The notes beneath the pieces are model-generated. The model was not told the origin of the DNA, did not search any database, and saw nothing but the letters and a program-made list of their open reading frames with translations. A stretch of 64,000 nt of DNA from Bradyrhizobium cosmicum. GTDB taxonomy: Bacteria; Pseudomonadota; Alphaproteobacteria; Rhizobiales; Xanthobacteraceae. Within the stretch, counting starts at the first letter, position 1; every line of letters starts with the position of its first letter. Both the position numbers and the translations under genes were made by a program. The DNA lies in assembly GCF_007290395.2 (NCBI RefSeq), contig NZ_CP041656.2, positions 5,332,001 to 5,396,000 on the forward strand, read 5' to 3'. Of the stretch, positions 8,192-18,819 are shown piece by piece.

Positions 8192-9154
8192 ATGAGCGAG
8201 GCGGTCGTTCCGCACGAGATTGAGAAGCGCGCTGCGGCCGTACCGGGCAGGTTCAGGCGCGCGCTCGACAGCGACCTGTTCTATTCGTTCCGCCGCTCGA
8301 AGATCACCATGATCGCGGCCGCGGTGACGCTGCTGTTTTTTCTTCTGGCGATCTTTGCCTCGGTGCTGTCGGTACAGAACCCGTTCGACCCGGCGCAGCT
8401 GCAGCTGATGAACTCGCGTATCTCACCGCTGTGGACCGCCGACGGCCAGAGCCCGTTCCTGCTCGGGACCGACGAGCAGGGCCGCGACGTGCTGTCTGCG
8501 ATCCTCTACGGCCTGCGCATCTCGCTGCTCGTCGGCGTACTCGGCGTGGTCTTGTCCGGGGCGATCGGCATCCTGCTCGGTCTGACCGCCGGCTATTTCG
8601 GCGGCGCGATCGACGGCCTGATCATGCGCATCGCCGACGTGCAACTCTCCTTTCCGGCCATCCTGATCGCGCTCTTGATCAATGGAATCGCCAAGTCCGT
8701 CTTTGGCAACAGGCTGGATGAGATGAGCATGCTGGCGGTCCTCGTCTTCGCGATCGGCCTGAGCTTCTGGGTACAGTATGCCCGCACAGTGCGCGGCTCG
8801 GTGCTGATCGAGAAGAACAAGGATTATGTCGCCGCCGCGCAATTGATCGGCCTGCCTGCTCCCGTGATCATGCTGCGCCATGTGCTACCGAACACGACGG
8901 GACCGATCCTGGTGATCGCCACCATCAACCTCGCGCTCGCCATCATCACCGAGGCGACGCTGTCCTTCCTCGGCTCGGGCATGCCCGAGACCATGCCGTC
9001 GCTCGGCACGTTGATCCGGATCGGCAACGGCTATCTGTTCGCCGGCGAATGGTGGATCGTCGCATTCCCCGGAATCGCGCTCGCCGTGATGATCCTGTCC
9101 ATCAACCTGCTGGGCGACTGGCTGCGCGACGCGCTCAATCCAAAGCTCCGATGA
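8192..9154 (+). CDS. Peptide ABC transporter permease (DppC-type), first system
   Basis: 320 aa from ATG 8192. I prefer this to an earlier in-frame start at 8129, which lies inside the upstream gene. The DppC N-terminal region includes the first TM segment ([16 protein letters not shown]) and then [13 protein letters not shown], the family signature. The EAA loop is [19 protein letters not shown]. Its stop codon overlaps the start of the first ATPase gene (ATGA), so the subunits are translationally coupled. Confidence 0.93.
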   Translation: MSEAVVPHEIEKRAAAVPGRFRRALDSDLFYSFRRSKITMIAAAVTLLFFLLAIFASVLSVQNPFDPAQLQLMNSRISPLWTADGQSPFLLGTDEQGRDVLSAILYGLRISLLVGVLGVVLSGAIGILLGLTAGYFGGAIDGLIMRIADVQLSFPAILIALLINGIAKSVFGNRLDEMSMLAVLVFAIGLSFWVQYARTVRGSVLIEKNKDYVAAAQLIGLPAPVIMLRHVLPNTTGPILVIATINLALAIITEATLSFLGSGMPETMPSLGTLIRIGNGYLFAGEWWIVAFPGIALAVMILSINLLGDWLRDALNPKLR

Positions 9155-10137
9155 CCGAACCCGTCCTCTCCGTACGCAATCTCCAGGTGGAGTTCGCCTC
9201 CCGCCGCGGCACGCTGCGCGCCATCGACGGCGTCTCCTTCGACATCGCCAAAGGCGAGGTGCTGGGCGTGGTCGGCGAATCCGGCGCCGGCAAATCGGTC
9301 ACGGGCCTGTCGGTGATCGGCCTGATCGATCCGCCCGGCCGCATCTCCGGCGGCGAGATTCGCCTGTCGGGCCTGCGCATCGACAATCTGCCGCCGGAGG
9401 AGCTGCGCCGCGTCCGCGGCAAGCGTATCGGCATGATCTTCCAGGATCCGCTCACCTCGCTCAATCCGCTGTACCGGGTCGGCGACCAGATCGTGGAGAC
9501 GATCCGGACCCATCTCAATCTGTCCGAAGCCGCCGCCCGCCGCCGCGCCATCGACCTGCTGGCCGAGGTCGGCATTCCCGCGCCGGACAAGCGCATCGAC
9601 GGCTATCCGCACGAATTCTCCGGCGGCATGCGCCAGCGCGTCGTCATTGCGCTGGCGATCTGCGCCGAGCCCGAGCTGATCATCGCGGACGAGCCGACCA
9701 CCGCGCTCGACGTCTCCGTGCAGGCGCAGATCATCTCGCTGATCAAGCGGCTCGGCCGCGACCACGGCACCGCCGTGATGCTGGTGACGCACGACATGGG
9801 CGTGATCGCCGAGACCTCCGACCGCGTCGCCGTGATGTATGCCGGCCGTGTCGCCGAGATCGGGCCGGTGCAGGACGTCGTGAGGAATCCGCTTCATCCC
9901 TACGCCAAGGGCCTGATGGGCGCGATCCCGACGCTTGCCGGCGAGGACAAGCGCCTGGTGCAGATTCCCGGCTCGATGCCGCGGCTGTCGGCGATCCCGC
10001 GCGGCTGCTCGTTCAATCCGCGCTGCGAATCCGCGTTCGACCGCTGCAGGGTCGACCGGCCGGAACCGCTACCGCGAGGCACGCAATCGGTCGCCTGCCA
10101 TCTCTATGACAGCGCGCCGGCGGAGAGCGCGGCATGA
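9151..10137 (+). CDS. Peptide ABC transporter ATP-binding protein (DppD-type), first system
   Basis: 328 aa. Walker A is GESGAGKSV at 42-50, then the Q-loop ([11 protein letters not shown]), signature SGGMRQR, and Walker [13 protein letters not shown]. The C-terminal oligopeptide/dipeptide region has the Cys cluster [15 protein letters not shown], which in DppD/OppD relatives can hold an iron-sulfur cluster. The start overlaps the DppC stop by 4 nt and the stop overlaps the next ATPase start by 4 nt. It powers uptake as a heterodimer with the next product. Confidence 0.95.
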   Translation: MTEPVLSVRNLQVEFASRRGTLRAIDGVSFDIAKGEVLGVVGESGAGKSVTGLSVIGLIDPPGRISGGEIRLSGLRIDNLPPEELRRVRGKRIGMIFQDPLTSLNPLYRVGDQIVETIRTHLNLSEAAARRRAIDLLAEVGIPAPDKRIDGYPHEFSGGMRQRVVIALAICAEPELIIADEPTTALDVSVQAQIISLIKRLGRDHGTAVMLVTHDMGVIAETSDRVAVMYAGRVAEIGPVQDVVRNPLHPYAKGLMGAIPTLAGEDKRLVQIPGSMPRLSAIPRGCSFNPRCESAFDRCRVDRPEPLPRGTQSVACHLYDSAPAESAA

Positions 10138-11123
10138 GCGCCCCCTTCGTCCAGGCCACAAATCTGCGCCGCGTGTTCGACGTCTCCAAGCCGTGGCTCA
10201 ACCGCGTCCTCGAAGGCGGACAGCTCGAATACCTCAAAGCCGTCGACGGCGTCAGCTTCGACATCAGGAAGGGCGAGACCTTTGCGCTGGTCGGCGAGTC
10301 CGGCTCCGGCAAGACCACGGTGGCGCGGATGGTGGTCGGCCTGTTGCCGCCGAGCTCCGGCAACGTGCTGATCGACGGCGTCTCGATGACCGATCCGCGG
10401 CAGGCACAGGCGCGGCGCAAACTGCGGCGCCGCATCCAGATGATCTTCCAGGATCCCTATGCGAGCCTGAACCCGCGCTTCCGCGTCGATGCCATCATCG
10501 CCGAGCCGATCCGCGCCTTCGACCTGATCCAGGGCGAACGCGACATCCAGGCGCGCGTCGGCGAGCTGCTCAGCCTCGTCGGCCTGCATCCCGACGATCG
10601 GCTGAAATTTCCGCACGAATTCTCCGGCGGCCAGCGCCAGCGCATCGCGATCGCGCGGGCGCTCGCCTCCGACGCCGAGTTCATCGTCTGCGACGAGCCG
10701 ACCTCCGCGCTCGACGTCTCCGTGCAGGCGCAGATCCTCAATTTGATGCGCGACCTCCAGGACAAGTTCGGCCTGACCTACATGTTCATCAGCCACAACC
10801 TCGCCGTGGTCCGCCACATGGCGAGCCGTGTCGGCGTGATGTATCTCGGCCGCATCGTCGAGATCGCGGAAGGCAAGGAATTGTTCTCCCGTCCGCGCAT
10901 GCCCTACACCAAGATGTTATTGGGCGCCGTGCCTGATCTGGCCATGAGCGGCCGCCAGCGCATTCCGGTCAAGGGCGAGATCCCGAATCCGATCAATCCG
11001 CCTCCCGGCTGCGCCTTCAATCCACGCTGCCCGCTGGCGTACGACCTCTGCCGCAAGCAAGTCCCCGAACTGATCGACGGTGTCGCCTGCCATGCGGTGA
11101 ACACCGCACCGGTCCCGGCGTGA
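10134..11123 (+). CDS. Peptide ABC transporter ATP-binding protein (DppF-type), first system
   Basis: 329 aa. Walker A GESGSGKTT (54-62), IFQDPYASLNPR, signature SGGQRQR, Walker B FIVCDEPTSALD. The extended N-terminal segment (FDVSKPWLNRVL) and the C-terminal GCAFNPRCPLAYDLC cluster are typical of DppF. It closes the first five-gene transporter set (binding protein, two permeases, two ATPases). An 87-nt gap separates it from the gamma-glutamyltransferase gene. Confidence 0.95.
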   Translation: MSAPFVQATNLRRVFDVSKPWLNRVLEGGQLEYLKAVDGVSFDIRKGETFALVGESGSGKTTVARMVVGLLPPSSGNVLIDGVSMTDPRQAQARRKLRRRIQMIFQDPYASLNPRFRVDAIIAEPIRAFDLIQGERDIQARVGELLSLVGLHPDDRLKFPHEFSGGQRQRIAIARALASDAEFIVCDEPTSALDVSVQAQILNLMRDLQDKFGLTYMFISHNLAVVRHMASRVGVMYLGRIVEIAEGKELFSRPRMPYTKMLLGAVPDLAMSGRQRIPVKGEIPNPINPPPGCAFNPRCPLAYDLCRKQVPELIDGVACHAVNTAPVPA

Positions 11124-11210
11124 CGCGCGCGTGCCATGCGGCCTGCGCATTGGCGAGGCGGCATCGCCTGTGATCAATTGCGCGCGCGACACATAAGGTA
11201 ACGAAGTCCC

Positions 11211-13013
11211 ATGTCCAACATCAATCCCGATCCCTTCACGACGCGCCCCGAGATCGAGGGCACATTCGGGGTCGTCGCCACCACGCACTGGATCGCGACC
11301 GCCGTCGGCATGGCCATGCTGGAAAAGGGCGGCAATGCCTTCGACGCAGGCGTCGCCACCGCCTTCACGCTGCAGGTGGTCGAGCCGCATCTGAACGGCC
11401 CCGGCGGCGACGTGCCCGTCATCGTCCACGACGTCAAGCGCGGCCGCACCGAAGTGATCTGCGGCCAGGGCCCGGCGCCAGCGCGCGCCACCATCGCGCA
11501 TTACAAGAGCGAAGGACTCGACATGGTGCCCGGCACCGGCCTCCTCGCGGCCTGCGTTCCCGGCACCTTCGAATCCTGGATGATGCTGCTGCGCGACTAC
11601 GGCACGATGCGCGTGCGCGATGTGCTGGAGCCCGCGATCTCCTATGCGCGCGACGGCTATCCGCTGGTCGAGCGCGCCTGCGCCACCATCCAGACCGTCG
11701 AGCAATTGTTCCGCAAGCACTGGCCGACCTCGGCCGCAGTCTATCTGCCGAATGGCGAAGTTCCGAAGCCCGGCACGCTGTTCACGAACACAACTCTGGC
11801 CGCGACCTACGCCCGCATTCTCAGCGAGGCCGAGAGCGGCGGTGGAGGCCGCGACGCCGAGATCGAGCGCGCACGCAAGACCTGGTCGCAGGGCTTCGTC
11901 GCCGAAGCGATCGACAAATTCTGCCGGACGCAGGACGTGATGGACGTCAGCGGCTCGCCACATCGCGGCGTGCTCACCGCCGACGACATGGCGCGCTGGC
12001 AGCCGACCATCGAAGCACCGCTCACCTACGATTATGGCCGCTACACCGTCTGCAAGGCCGGCGTCTGGAGCCAGGGCCCGGTGACGCTGCAACAGCTCGC
12101 TTTGCTAAAGGGCTTTGCGCTCGACGGGCTCGACCCGACCGGGCCCGAGTTCATCCATCTCCAGATCGAATGCGCCAAGCTCGCCTTCGCCGATCGCGAG
12201 AAATTCTACGGCGATCCCAAGTTCAGCGAGATCCCGATCGAAACGCTGCTGTCGGATGCCTATAACGACGAGCGCCGCAAGCTCGTCACCGACAAGGCCT
12301 CGCTCGATCTGCGGCCCGGCACGATCGAGGGTCTTGGCGGCGTGGTCAAGCTGCGCCGCGCCGAGGGCCAGCGCGAGGCCGTTGGCGCGCTCGGTGCCGG
12401 CGAACCGACGGTGGGCCGCTTCGGCGAAGTGCGCGGCGACACCGTGCATTTCGATATCATCGACAAGGCCGGCAACATGATCTCGTCGACACCGTCCGGC
12501 GGCTGGTTGCAATCCTCGCCTGTCATTCCCGAGCTCGGCTTCTGCCTCGGGAGCCGCGCGCAGATGTTCGATCTGGAGGAGAATCAACCGAGCTCGCTGG
12601 CGCCCGGCAAGCGGCCGCGCACCACGCTTTCGCCGGCCATGGCACTGCGCGATGGCGAGCCGTATCTGGCCTGGGGTTCGCCCGGAGGCGACCAGCAGGA
12701 CCAGTGGATCACGCAATTCTTCCTGCGCCACGTCCATTGCAACCTCAATCTCCAGGAAGCGATCGACGCGCCGGCCTGGCATTCCGAACATTTCCCCATC
12801 TCGTTCTGGCCGCGCACCGCGCGTCCTGGCGTGCTCGTGGTCGAGAACCGCGTGCCAAAGGCGACGATCGAGAACCTTAGGGAGCGCGGGCATATCGTGG
12901 AGGTCGGTCCCGACTGGTCCGAAGGCCGCCTCACCGCGGCCTCGCGCGTCGGCGTGCGCCGCCGCGCTGCCGCCAATCCACGCGGCATGCAGGGCTACGC
13001 CGCGGGACGCTGA
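11211..13013 (+). CDS. Gamma-glutamyltransferase family protein
   Basis: 600 aa. The Ntn-hydrolase GGT family is recognised by the N-terminal MLEKGGNAFDAGVATAFTL and NGPGGD segments. The autoprocessing and catalytic Thr is expected at residue 411 (GDTVHFDIIDKAGN). There is no signal peptide, so unlike E. coli GGT it is probably cytoplasmic. Family members cleave gamma-glutamyl bonds in glutathione, gamma-glutamyl amines or cephalosporin side chains. It lies between two complete peptide-type ABC transporters in one operon, so the imported ligands are probably gamma-glutamyl or similar amide compounds (inference). The 9-nt gap to the next ATPase gene supports cotranscription. Confidence 0.9.
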   Translation: MSNINPDPFTTRPEIEGTFGVVATTHWIATAVGMAMLEKGGNAFDAGVATAFTLQVVEPHLNGPGGDVPVIVHDVKRGRTEVICGQGPAPARATIAHYKSEGLDMVPGTGLLAACVPGTFESWMMLLRDYGTMRVRDVLEPAISYARDGYPLVERACATIQTVEQLFRKHWPTSAAVYLPNGEVPKPGTLFTNTTLAATYARILSEAESGGGGRDAEIERARKTWSQGFVAEAIDKFCRTQDVMDVSGSPHRGVLTADDMARWQPTIEAPLTYDYGRYTVCKAGVWSQGPVTLQQLALLKGFALDGLDPTGPEFIHLQIECAKLAFADREKFYGDPKFSEIPIETLLSDAYNDERRKLVTDKASLDLRPGTIEGLGGVVKLRRAEGQREAVGALGAGEPTVGRFGEVRGDTVHFDIIDKAGNMISSTPSGGWLQSSPVIPELGFCLGSRAQMFDLEENQPSSLAPGKRPRTTLSPAMALRDGEPYLAWGSPGGDQQDQWITQFFLRHVHCNLNLQEAIDAPAWHSEHFPISFWPRTARPGVLVVENRVPKATIENLRERGHIVEVGPDWSEGRLTAASRVGVRRRAAANPRGMQGYAAGR

Positions 13014-13022
13014 AGGCAGCAC

Positions 13023-14012
13023 ATGAGTGCGACTCCTCTCATCGAAATCAAGGACCTGCGCATCCGCTTCCACGGCGACGACGGCCGCATCACCCATGCG
13101 GTCGACAGCGTCGATCTCAGCGTCGCCAATGGCGCCACGCTCGGCCTCGTCGGCGAATCCGGCTGCGGCAAGAGCGTGACGTCGCTGGCGATCATGGGAT
13201 TGCTGCCGAAGCAGAGCGCGGAAATATCCGGCGCGATCCGTTTCGACGGTTTCGACCTGCTGAAGACCTCGGACCAGACTTTGCGTGATCTGCGCGGCAA
13301 CCGGCTGGCGATGATCTTCCAGGAGCCGATGACCTCGCTCAATCCGAGCCTCACCATCGGCGACCAGATCACCGAGACCATCCTGCGCCATCGCGGCGGC
13401 TCGCGGCGGAGCGCACGTGAGCGGGCTATCGAGCTGCTGCGCCGCGTTCACATCCCCTCGGCCGAGCGGCGGATCGACGAATATCCGCACAAGCTGTCCG
13501 GCGGCATGCGCCAGCGTGTCATGATCGCGATGGCGCTGGCGTGCGACCCGCGCCTGCTGATTGCGGACGAGCCGACCACTGCGCTCGACGTCACCTTGCA
13601 GGCCCAGATCCTGGAGCTGATGCGCGAGCTGAAAGCCGCAAGCGGCGCCGCGATCATCCTGATCACCCACGATCTCGGCGTGGTCGCGGAAGTCTGCGAC
13701 GAGGTCGCTGTGATGTATGCCGGCGAGATCGTCGAGCGTGCGCCGGTGGATGAATTGTTCACCGCGCCCCAGCACCCCTACACTGTCGGCCTGCTCGGCT
13801 CGATCCCGCGGCTCGACCATCGCGCCGAGCAGTTGGCGACGATCGAAGGCATGGTCCCGAACATGGCGCAGCCGCCCGCCGGCTGCCGCTTCGCCGCGCG
13901 CTGCCCGTTCGTGCTGGACGCCTGCACCAAAGCGCCGCCGCCGCTGGTCGAACTCAGCCCCGGCCACCTCTCGCGCTGCATCCGCGCACCGCTCGAATTG
14001 TTGGTGTCGTGA
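13023..14012 (+). CDS. Peptide ABC transporter ATP-binding protein (OppD/DppD-type), second system
   Basis: 329 aa. Walker [10 protein letters not shown] (44-52), [12 protein letters not shown], signature SGGMRQR, Walker [13 protein letters not shown], and the C-terminal [20 protein letters not shown] right after the preceding stop serves as ribosome-binding site. It opens the second transporter set, whose order (ATPases, binding protein, permeases) differs from the first set. A palindromic repeat separates it from its partner ATPase. Confidence 0.94.
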   Translation: MSATPLIEIKDLRIRFHGDDGRITHAVDSVDLSVANGATLGLVGESGCGKSVTSLAIMGLLPKQSAEISGAIRFDGFDLLKTSDQTLRDLRGNRLAMIFQEPMTSLNPSLTIGDQITETILRHRGGSRRSARERAIELLRRVHIPSAERRIDEYPHKLSGGMRQRVMIAMALACDPRLLIADEPTTALDVTLQAQILELMRELKAASGAAIILITHDLGVVAEVCDEVAVMYAGEIVERAPVDELFTAPQHPYTVGLLGSIPRLDHRAEQLATIEGMVPNMAQPPAGCRFAARCPFVLDACTKAPPPLVELSPGHLSRCIRAPLELLVS

Positions 14013-14032
14013 TGGCGTGCCTCTCCTCTCTC

Positions 14033-14158
14033 GTGCCCCGGGCGCGGTGCAGCACAAGCGAAGCGCCGTGGTGCGCGGCTGAACCGGGGCCCATGCGGCA
14101 ACGAGCTGGGTCCCGGTTCAGCGTCGCACCACTTCGTGCTGCGCCGCGCCCGGGACAC
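14033..14158. repeat. Family B palindromic repeat, copy 1
   Basis: Long imperfect palindrome bounded by GTGCCCCGGGCGCG and CGCGCCCGGGACAC, with an inner CTGGGTCCCGGTTCAGC stretch shared with the copy at 16846-16974. It sits between the two ATPase genes of the second transporter. Confidence 0.8.
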
Positions 14159-14187
14159 AAGATCGGTGTTCGCGAGGAGCAGAGACG

Positions 14188-15291
<1,104 letters not shown>

Positions 15292-15314
15292 CCGCAAAAC
15301 AGAGGTTGAGAGCG

Positions 15315-16826
15315 ATGAGTTTCATGCGTTTGGCAATCCTGGCGTCGGCCGTGCTGACGTCGCTCGTGGGCGGCGCCCAGGCGCAGACCACCCTTCGCAT
15401 CGGCATCGCCGAGGACCCCGACATCCTGGATCCCAGCATCGGCCGCACCTATGTCGGCCGCATCGTGTTCTCCGCCTTCTGCGACAAGCTGTTCGACATC
15501 GACGAGAAGCTCAACATCGTGCCGCAGCTCGCGCTATCCCACGAAACCTCGGCCGACGGCAAGGAGATGACGATCAAGCTCCGGCCCGGCGTCAAATTCC
15601 ACGACGGCGAGCCGCTGGACGCAGAAGCCGCAAAGTTCTCGATCGAGCGTCACATGACGCTGCCGACTTCGTTTCGCAAGTCCGAACTTGCCAGCGTCGA
15701 TCATGTCGAGGTCGTCGATCCCCTGACCATCAAGCTGGTGCTGAAGACCCCCTACTCGCCGCTGATCGCCCAGCTCACCGACCGCTCCGGCATGATGGTC
15801 TCGCCCAGGGCGGCGAAGGAGGCCGGCGACAAGTTCGGCCTGCATCCGGTCTGCGCCGGCCCCTACAAGTTCGTCGAGCGCGTCCAGCAGGACCGCATGG
15901 TGTTCGAGAAGTTCGCCGACTACTGGAACAAGGACAATATCCACATCGACCGCGTCGTGTTCCTGCCGATCGTCGATGCGACGGTGCGCCTTGCCAATTT
16001 GAAGTCCGGTGGCCTCGATCTGATCGAGCGCGTGCTCGCCACTGACATCAAGGACGTCCGCGCCGATTCCCGCCTCGTGCTGTCGACCGCGCCGGAGCTC
16101 GGCTATCTCGGCCTGACCGTCAACGTCGGCAACGACAAGAGCAAAGGCCCGCTGAGCCAATCGGCGAAGGTGCGCCAGGCGCTCGACCTGTCGATCGATC
16201 GCGAAGCCCTCAACCAGGTCGTCTTCAACGGCGAATTTACGCCCGGCAATCAATGGGTCAGCCCGACGCATCCCTATTATCAGAAGGCCTTCCCGGTCCG
16301 CGGCCGCGACGTCGCCAAGGCAAAGGCGCTGTTGAAGGAAGCCGGCGTCACTACGCCGGTGACCGTGGACTACATGATCCCCAAGGGCGCGGAGAACGAG
16401 GCCGTGGCCCAGGTGATCCAGTCGATGGCTGCGGAAGCGGGTTTCGACATCAAGATCCGCGCGGTCGAATTCGCGACGACCTTCAAGCAGGCCCAGGCCG
16501 GCGAATTCCAGATCTTCCAGATCAACTGGAGCGGCCGCATCGATCCCGACGGCAATTCCTACATCTTCATGCGCAGCAAGGCGCCGCAGAACGACGGCGG
16601 CTATTCGAATCCGGATGCGGACAAGCTGATGGAAGACGGACGCATGACGGCCAACGTCGCCGAGCGCAAGGCGATCTACGAAAAGTTGACCAAGATCCTG
16701 CTCGACGATCTGCCGATCATCTACATCTACCACCGTACGCTGCTGATCGCGCATACGACCAAGCTGCAGGGCTACAAGCAGATGCCCGACGGGCTCGTGC
16801 GCGTTGTCGGACTGAAGTTCAAGTGA
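15315..16826 (+). CDS. Peptide ABC transporter substrate-binding protein (SBP family 5), second system
   Basis: 503 aa from ATG 15315; an in-frame TTG at 15306 is less likely. Sec signal peptide MSFMRLAILASAVLTSLVGG with cleavage near AQAQ. The family 5 body includes IAEDPDILDPSIGRTYVGR, LRPGVKFHDGEPLDAEAAKFS and CAGPYKF. It is only distantly similar to the first binding protein, so the two systems probably take different ligands. A family B repeat follows before the permease genes. Confidence 0.93.
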   Translation: MSFMRLAILASAVLTSLVGGAQAQTTLRIGIAEDPDILDPSIGRTYVGRIVFSAFCDKLFDIDEKLNIVPQLALSHETSADGKEMTIKLRPGVKFHDGEPLDAEAAKFSIERHMTLPTSFRKSELASVDHVEVVDPLTIKLVLKTPYSPLIAQLTDRSGMMVSPRAAKEAGDKFGLHPVCAGPYKFVERVQQDRMVFEKFADYWNKDNIHIDRVVFLPIVDATVRLANLKSGGLDLIERVLATDIKDVRADSRLVLSTAPELGYLGLTVNVGNDKSKGPLSQSAKVRQALDLSIDREALNQVVFNGEFTPGNQWVSPTHPYYQKAFPVRGRDVAKAKALLKEAGVTTPVTVDYMIPKGAENEAVAQVIQSMAAEAGFDIKIRAVEFATTFKQAQAGEFQIFQINWSGRIDPDGNSYIFMRSKAPQNDGGYSNPDADKLMEDGRMTANVAERKAIYEKLTKILLDDLPIIYIYHRTLLIAHTTKLQGYKQMPDGLVRVVGLKFK

Positions 16827-16845
16827 TGTCTCTGACGATGAGCGT

Positions 16846-16974
16846 GTGTCCCGGACGCGGCGCAGCGCCCAAGCGCTGCACCGCAGAGCCGGAAGCCATA
16901 GCAAAAGCAACCAGTGGCAACTGGGTCCCGGTTCAGCAGCGCAATATTGCATGTTGCGCTGCGCCCGGGACACG
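16846..16974. repeat. Family B palindromic repeat, copy 2
   Basis: Bounded by GTGTCCCGGACGCGGCGCAG and CTGCGCCCGGGACAC, with the inner CTGGGTCCCGGTTCAGC shared with copy 1. It ends about 9 nt before the start codon of the downstream permease gene and occupies the place where its ribosome-binding site would be. Confidence 0.8.
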
Positions 16975-16983
16975 GGCCTTGCC

Positions 16984-17925
16984 ATGCTGAACTTCCTCGC
17001 CCGCCGCATCGCGCAGATCATCCCGACACTGTTCTTCGTGTCGGTGCTGATCTTCTCGCTGCAACAGCTACTGCCGGGCGATCCCGCGCTGGTGATGGCC
17101 GGCGAGGAGCGCGATCCCGCCGTGATCGAGCAGATCCGCCAGCAGTACAAGCTCGATCAGCCGATCCCCGTGCAGTACGTCTACTGGCTCAAGGGCGTCC
17201 TGACCGGAAACTTCGGCGAGTCGCTGCGCAACAAGATGCCGGTGCGCGAGCTGATCGCGCAGAAGCTGCCGGTGACGCTCCAGCTCGGCTCGATGGCGAT
17301 CGTGATCGCGTTTTGCATCGGCATTCCCGCCGGCATCATCTCCGCGGTGAAGAAGGGCACGGCGTGGGACTATGGCGCCAATCTGTTCGCGCTGTGGGGC
17401 ATCTCGACGCCGAATTTCTGGCTTGGAATTCTCCTCATCTTCCTGTTTTCGATCAAGCTGGGCTGGCTGCCGGCCTCTGGCTACGTGCCGCTCACCGAGA
17501 ACTGGCGCGCGAGCCTGGCTGCGACCATCATGCCCGCCTTCGTGCTCGGCAACGCGATTTCCGCGATCCTGATGCGGCACACCCGCAGCGCCATGCTTCA
17601 GGTGCTGGAGAGCGACTATGTCCGCACCGCGCGCGCGAAGGGATTGTCGGAACGCTCCGTGATCCTGAAGCATGCCATGCGCAACGCGCTGACGCCGATC
17701 ATCACGCTCGGCGCTCTCGAACTCGGCACGCTGCTGTCGGGCGCGGTGCTGACCGAGCAGATCTTCTCCATTCCCGGTTTCGGCAAGCTGATCGTGGATG
17801 CCGTGTTCAACCGTGACTACGCCGTGGTGCAGGGCGTGGTGCTGGTGACGGCCACGGTTTACATCACTCTCAACCTGATTGCCGACGTCGCCTATGTCCT
17901 CGTCAATCCGCGGCTGCGAGGCTAG
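16984..17925 (+). CDS. Peptide ABC transporter permease (DppB-type), second system
   Basis: 313 aa from ATG 16984, which begins the usual DppB N-terminus (MLNFLARRIAQIIPTLFFVS). An open frame extends back to 16846 but only through the repeat. Six hydrophobic segments, with EAA loop DYVRTARAKGLSERSVILK and HAMRN near residues 218-242. No convincing Shine-Dalgarno precedes the ATG because the repeat abuts it, which may reduce translation. The next permease gene starts 3 nt after its stop. Confidence 0.92.
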   Translation: MLNFLARRIAQIIPTLFFVSVLIFSLQQLLPGDPALVMAGEERDPAVIEQIRQQYKLDQPIPVQYVYWLKGVLTGNFGESLRNKMPVRELIAQKLPVTLQLGSMAIVIAFCIGIPAGIISAVKKGTAWDYGANLFALWGISTPNFWLGILLIFLFSIKLGWLPASGYVPLTENWRASLAATIMPAFVLGNAISAILMRHTRSAMLQVLESDYVRTARAKGLSERSVILKHAMRNALTPIITLGALELGTLLSGAVLTEQIFSIPGFGKLIVDAVFNRDYAVVQGVVLVTATVYITLNLIADVAYVLVNPRLRG

Positions 17926-17928
17926 GCG

Positions 17929-18819
17929 ATGACCGACGCCGCACTGCCAGCCAGCCCCACCACCACCCGGGCCGATGAGCTCGACAGCCCGGCCCGCCGC
18001 GCCCGGCGCCGGCTGTTCAAGCGCAAGGCCGCCGTGTTCGGGCTCGTCGTGATCACGGCATTCATCCTCCTTGCGGCCCTTGCGCCGCTGGTCGTGCCCT
18101 ATGATCCCATCGCGACGAGCTGGAGCCTGGTGCGCAAGCCGCCCACCGCGGCGCACTGCTTCGGCACCGACGATCTCGGCCGCGACATCCTCAGCCGTGT
18201 CGTCTACGGCGCGCGGGCCTCACTGATGGCGGGTTTGATCTCGGTCGCGATTGCGCTCGGCATCGGCGTGCCGCTCGGCCTGCTCGCCGGTTATCGCGGC
18301 GGGTTCACCGATGCGCTGATCAGCCGGATCACCGATGCGATGCTGGCCTGCCCGTTCCTGATCCTGGCGATTGCGCTGGCGGCGTTCCTCGGCCCGAGCC
18401 TCGGCAACGCCATGATCGCGATCGGCATCTCGGCCACTCCGATCTTCATCCGCCTGACGCGCGGCCAGGTACTGGTCGTCAAGGCGGAAGACTATGTCGA
18501 GGCCGCCCGCGCGCTCGGCAATCCGCCGTGGCGAATCGCGTTCTCGCACATCCTGCCGAACATCCTGCCGTCGCTGCTGGTACAGGCGACGCTGTCGATC
18601 GCCGCCGCCATCATCGCGGAGGCGGCGCTGTCATTCCTCGGCCTCGGCCAGCAGCCGCCCGCGCCATCCTGGGGCAGCATGCTCAATTCGGCCCAGCGCT
18701 TCCTGACCCAGGCGCCCTGGATGGCGATCTGGCCGGGGCTTGCGATCTTCCTCGTGGTGCTGTCGCTGAACCTGCTCGGCGACGGCCTGCGCGACGCGCT
18801 CGACCCAAGACAGCGCTAG
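17929..18819 (+). CDS. Peptide ABC transporter permease (DppC-type), second system
   Basis: 296 aa with the DppC signature FGTDDLGRDILSRVVYG near residues 78-94 and the EAA loop EDYVEAARALGNPPWRIAF. Last gene of the plus-strand transport operon. Its TAG stop overlaps the stop of the convergent gene in the palindrome CTAG (18816-18819), so no room is left for a terminator between them. Confidence 0.93.
   Translation: MTDAALPASPTTTRADELDSPARRARRRLFKRKAAVFGLVVITAFILLAALAPLVVPYDPIATSWSLVRKPPTAAHCFGTDDLGRDILSRVVYGARASLMAGLISVAIALGIGVPLGLLAGYRGGFTDALISRITDAMLACPFLILAIALAAFLGPSLGNAMIAIGISATPIFIRLTRGQVLVVKAEDYVEAARALGNPPWRIAFSHILPNILPSLLVQATLSIAAAIIAEAALSFLGLGQQPPAPSWGSMLNSAQRFLTQAPWMAIWPGLAIFLVVLSLNLLGDGLRDALDPRQR

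Noticed and set aside
12105..14057. 650-aa open frame on the minus strand
   Set aside because: Antisense to the GGT and ATPase genes; it arises from GC-rich codon bias and has low-complexity, Arg/Ala-rich translation without domains.
15534..17150. 538-aa minus-strand open frame
   Set aside because: Shadow of the second binding-protein gene and a repeat.
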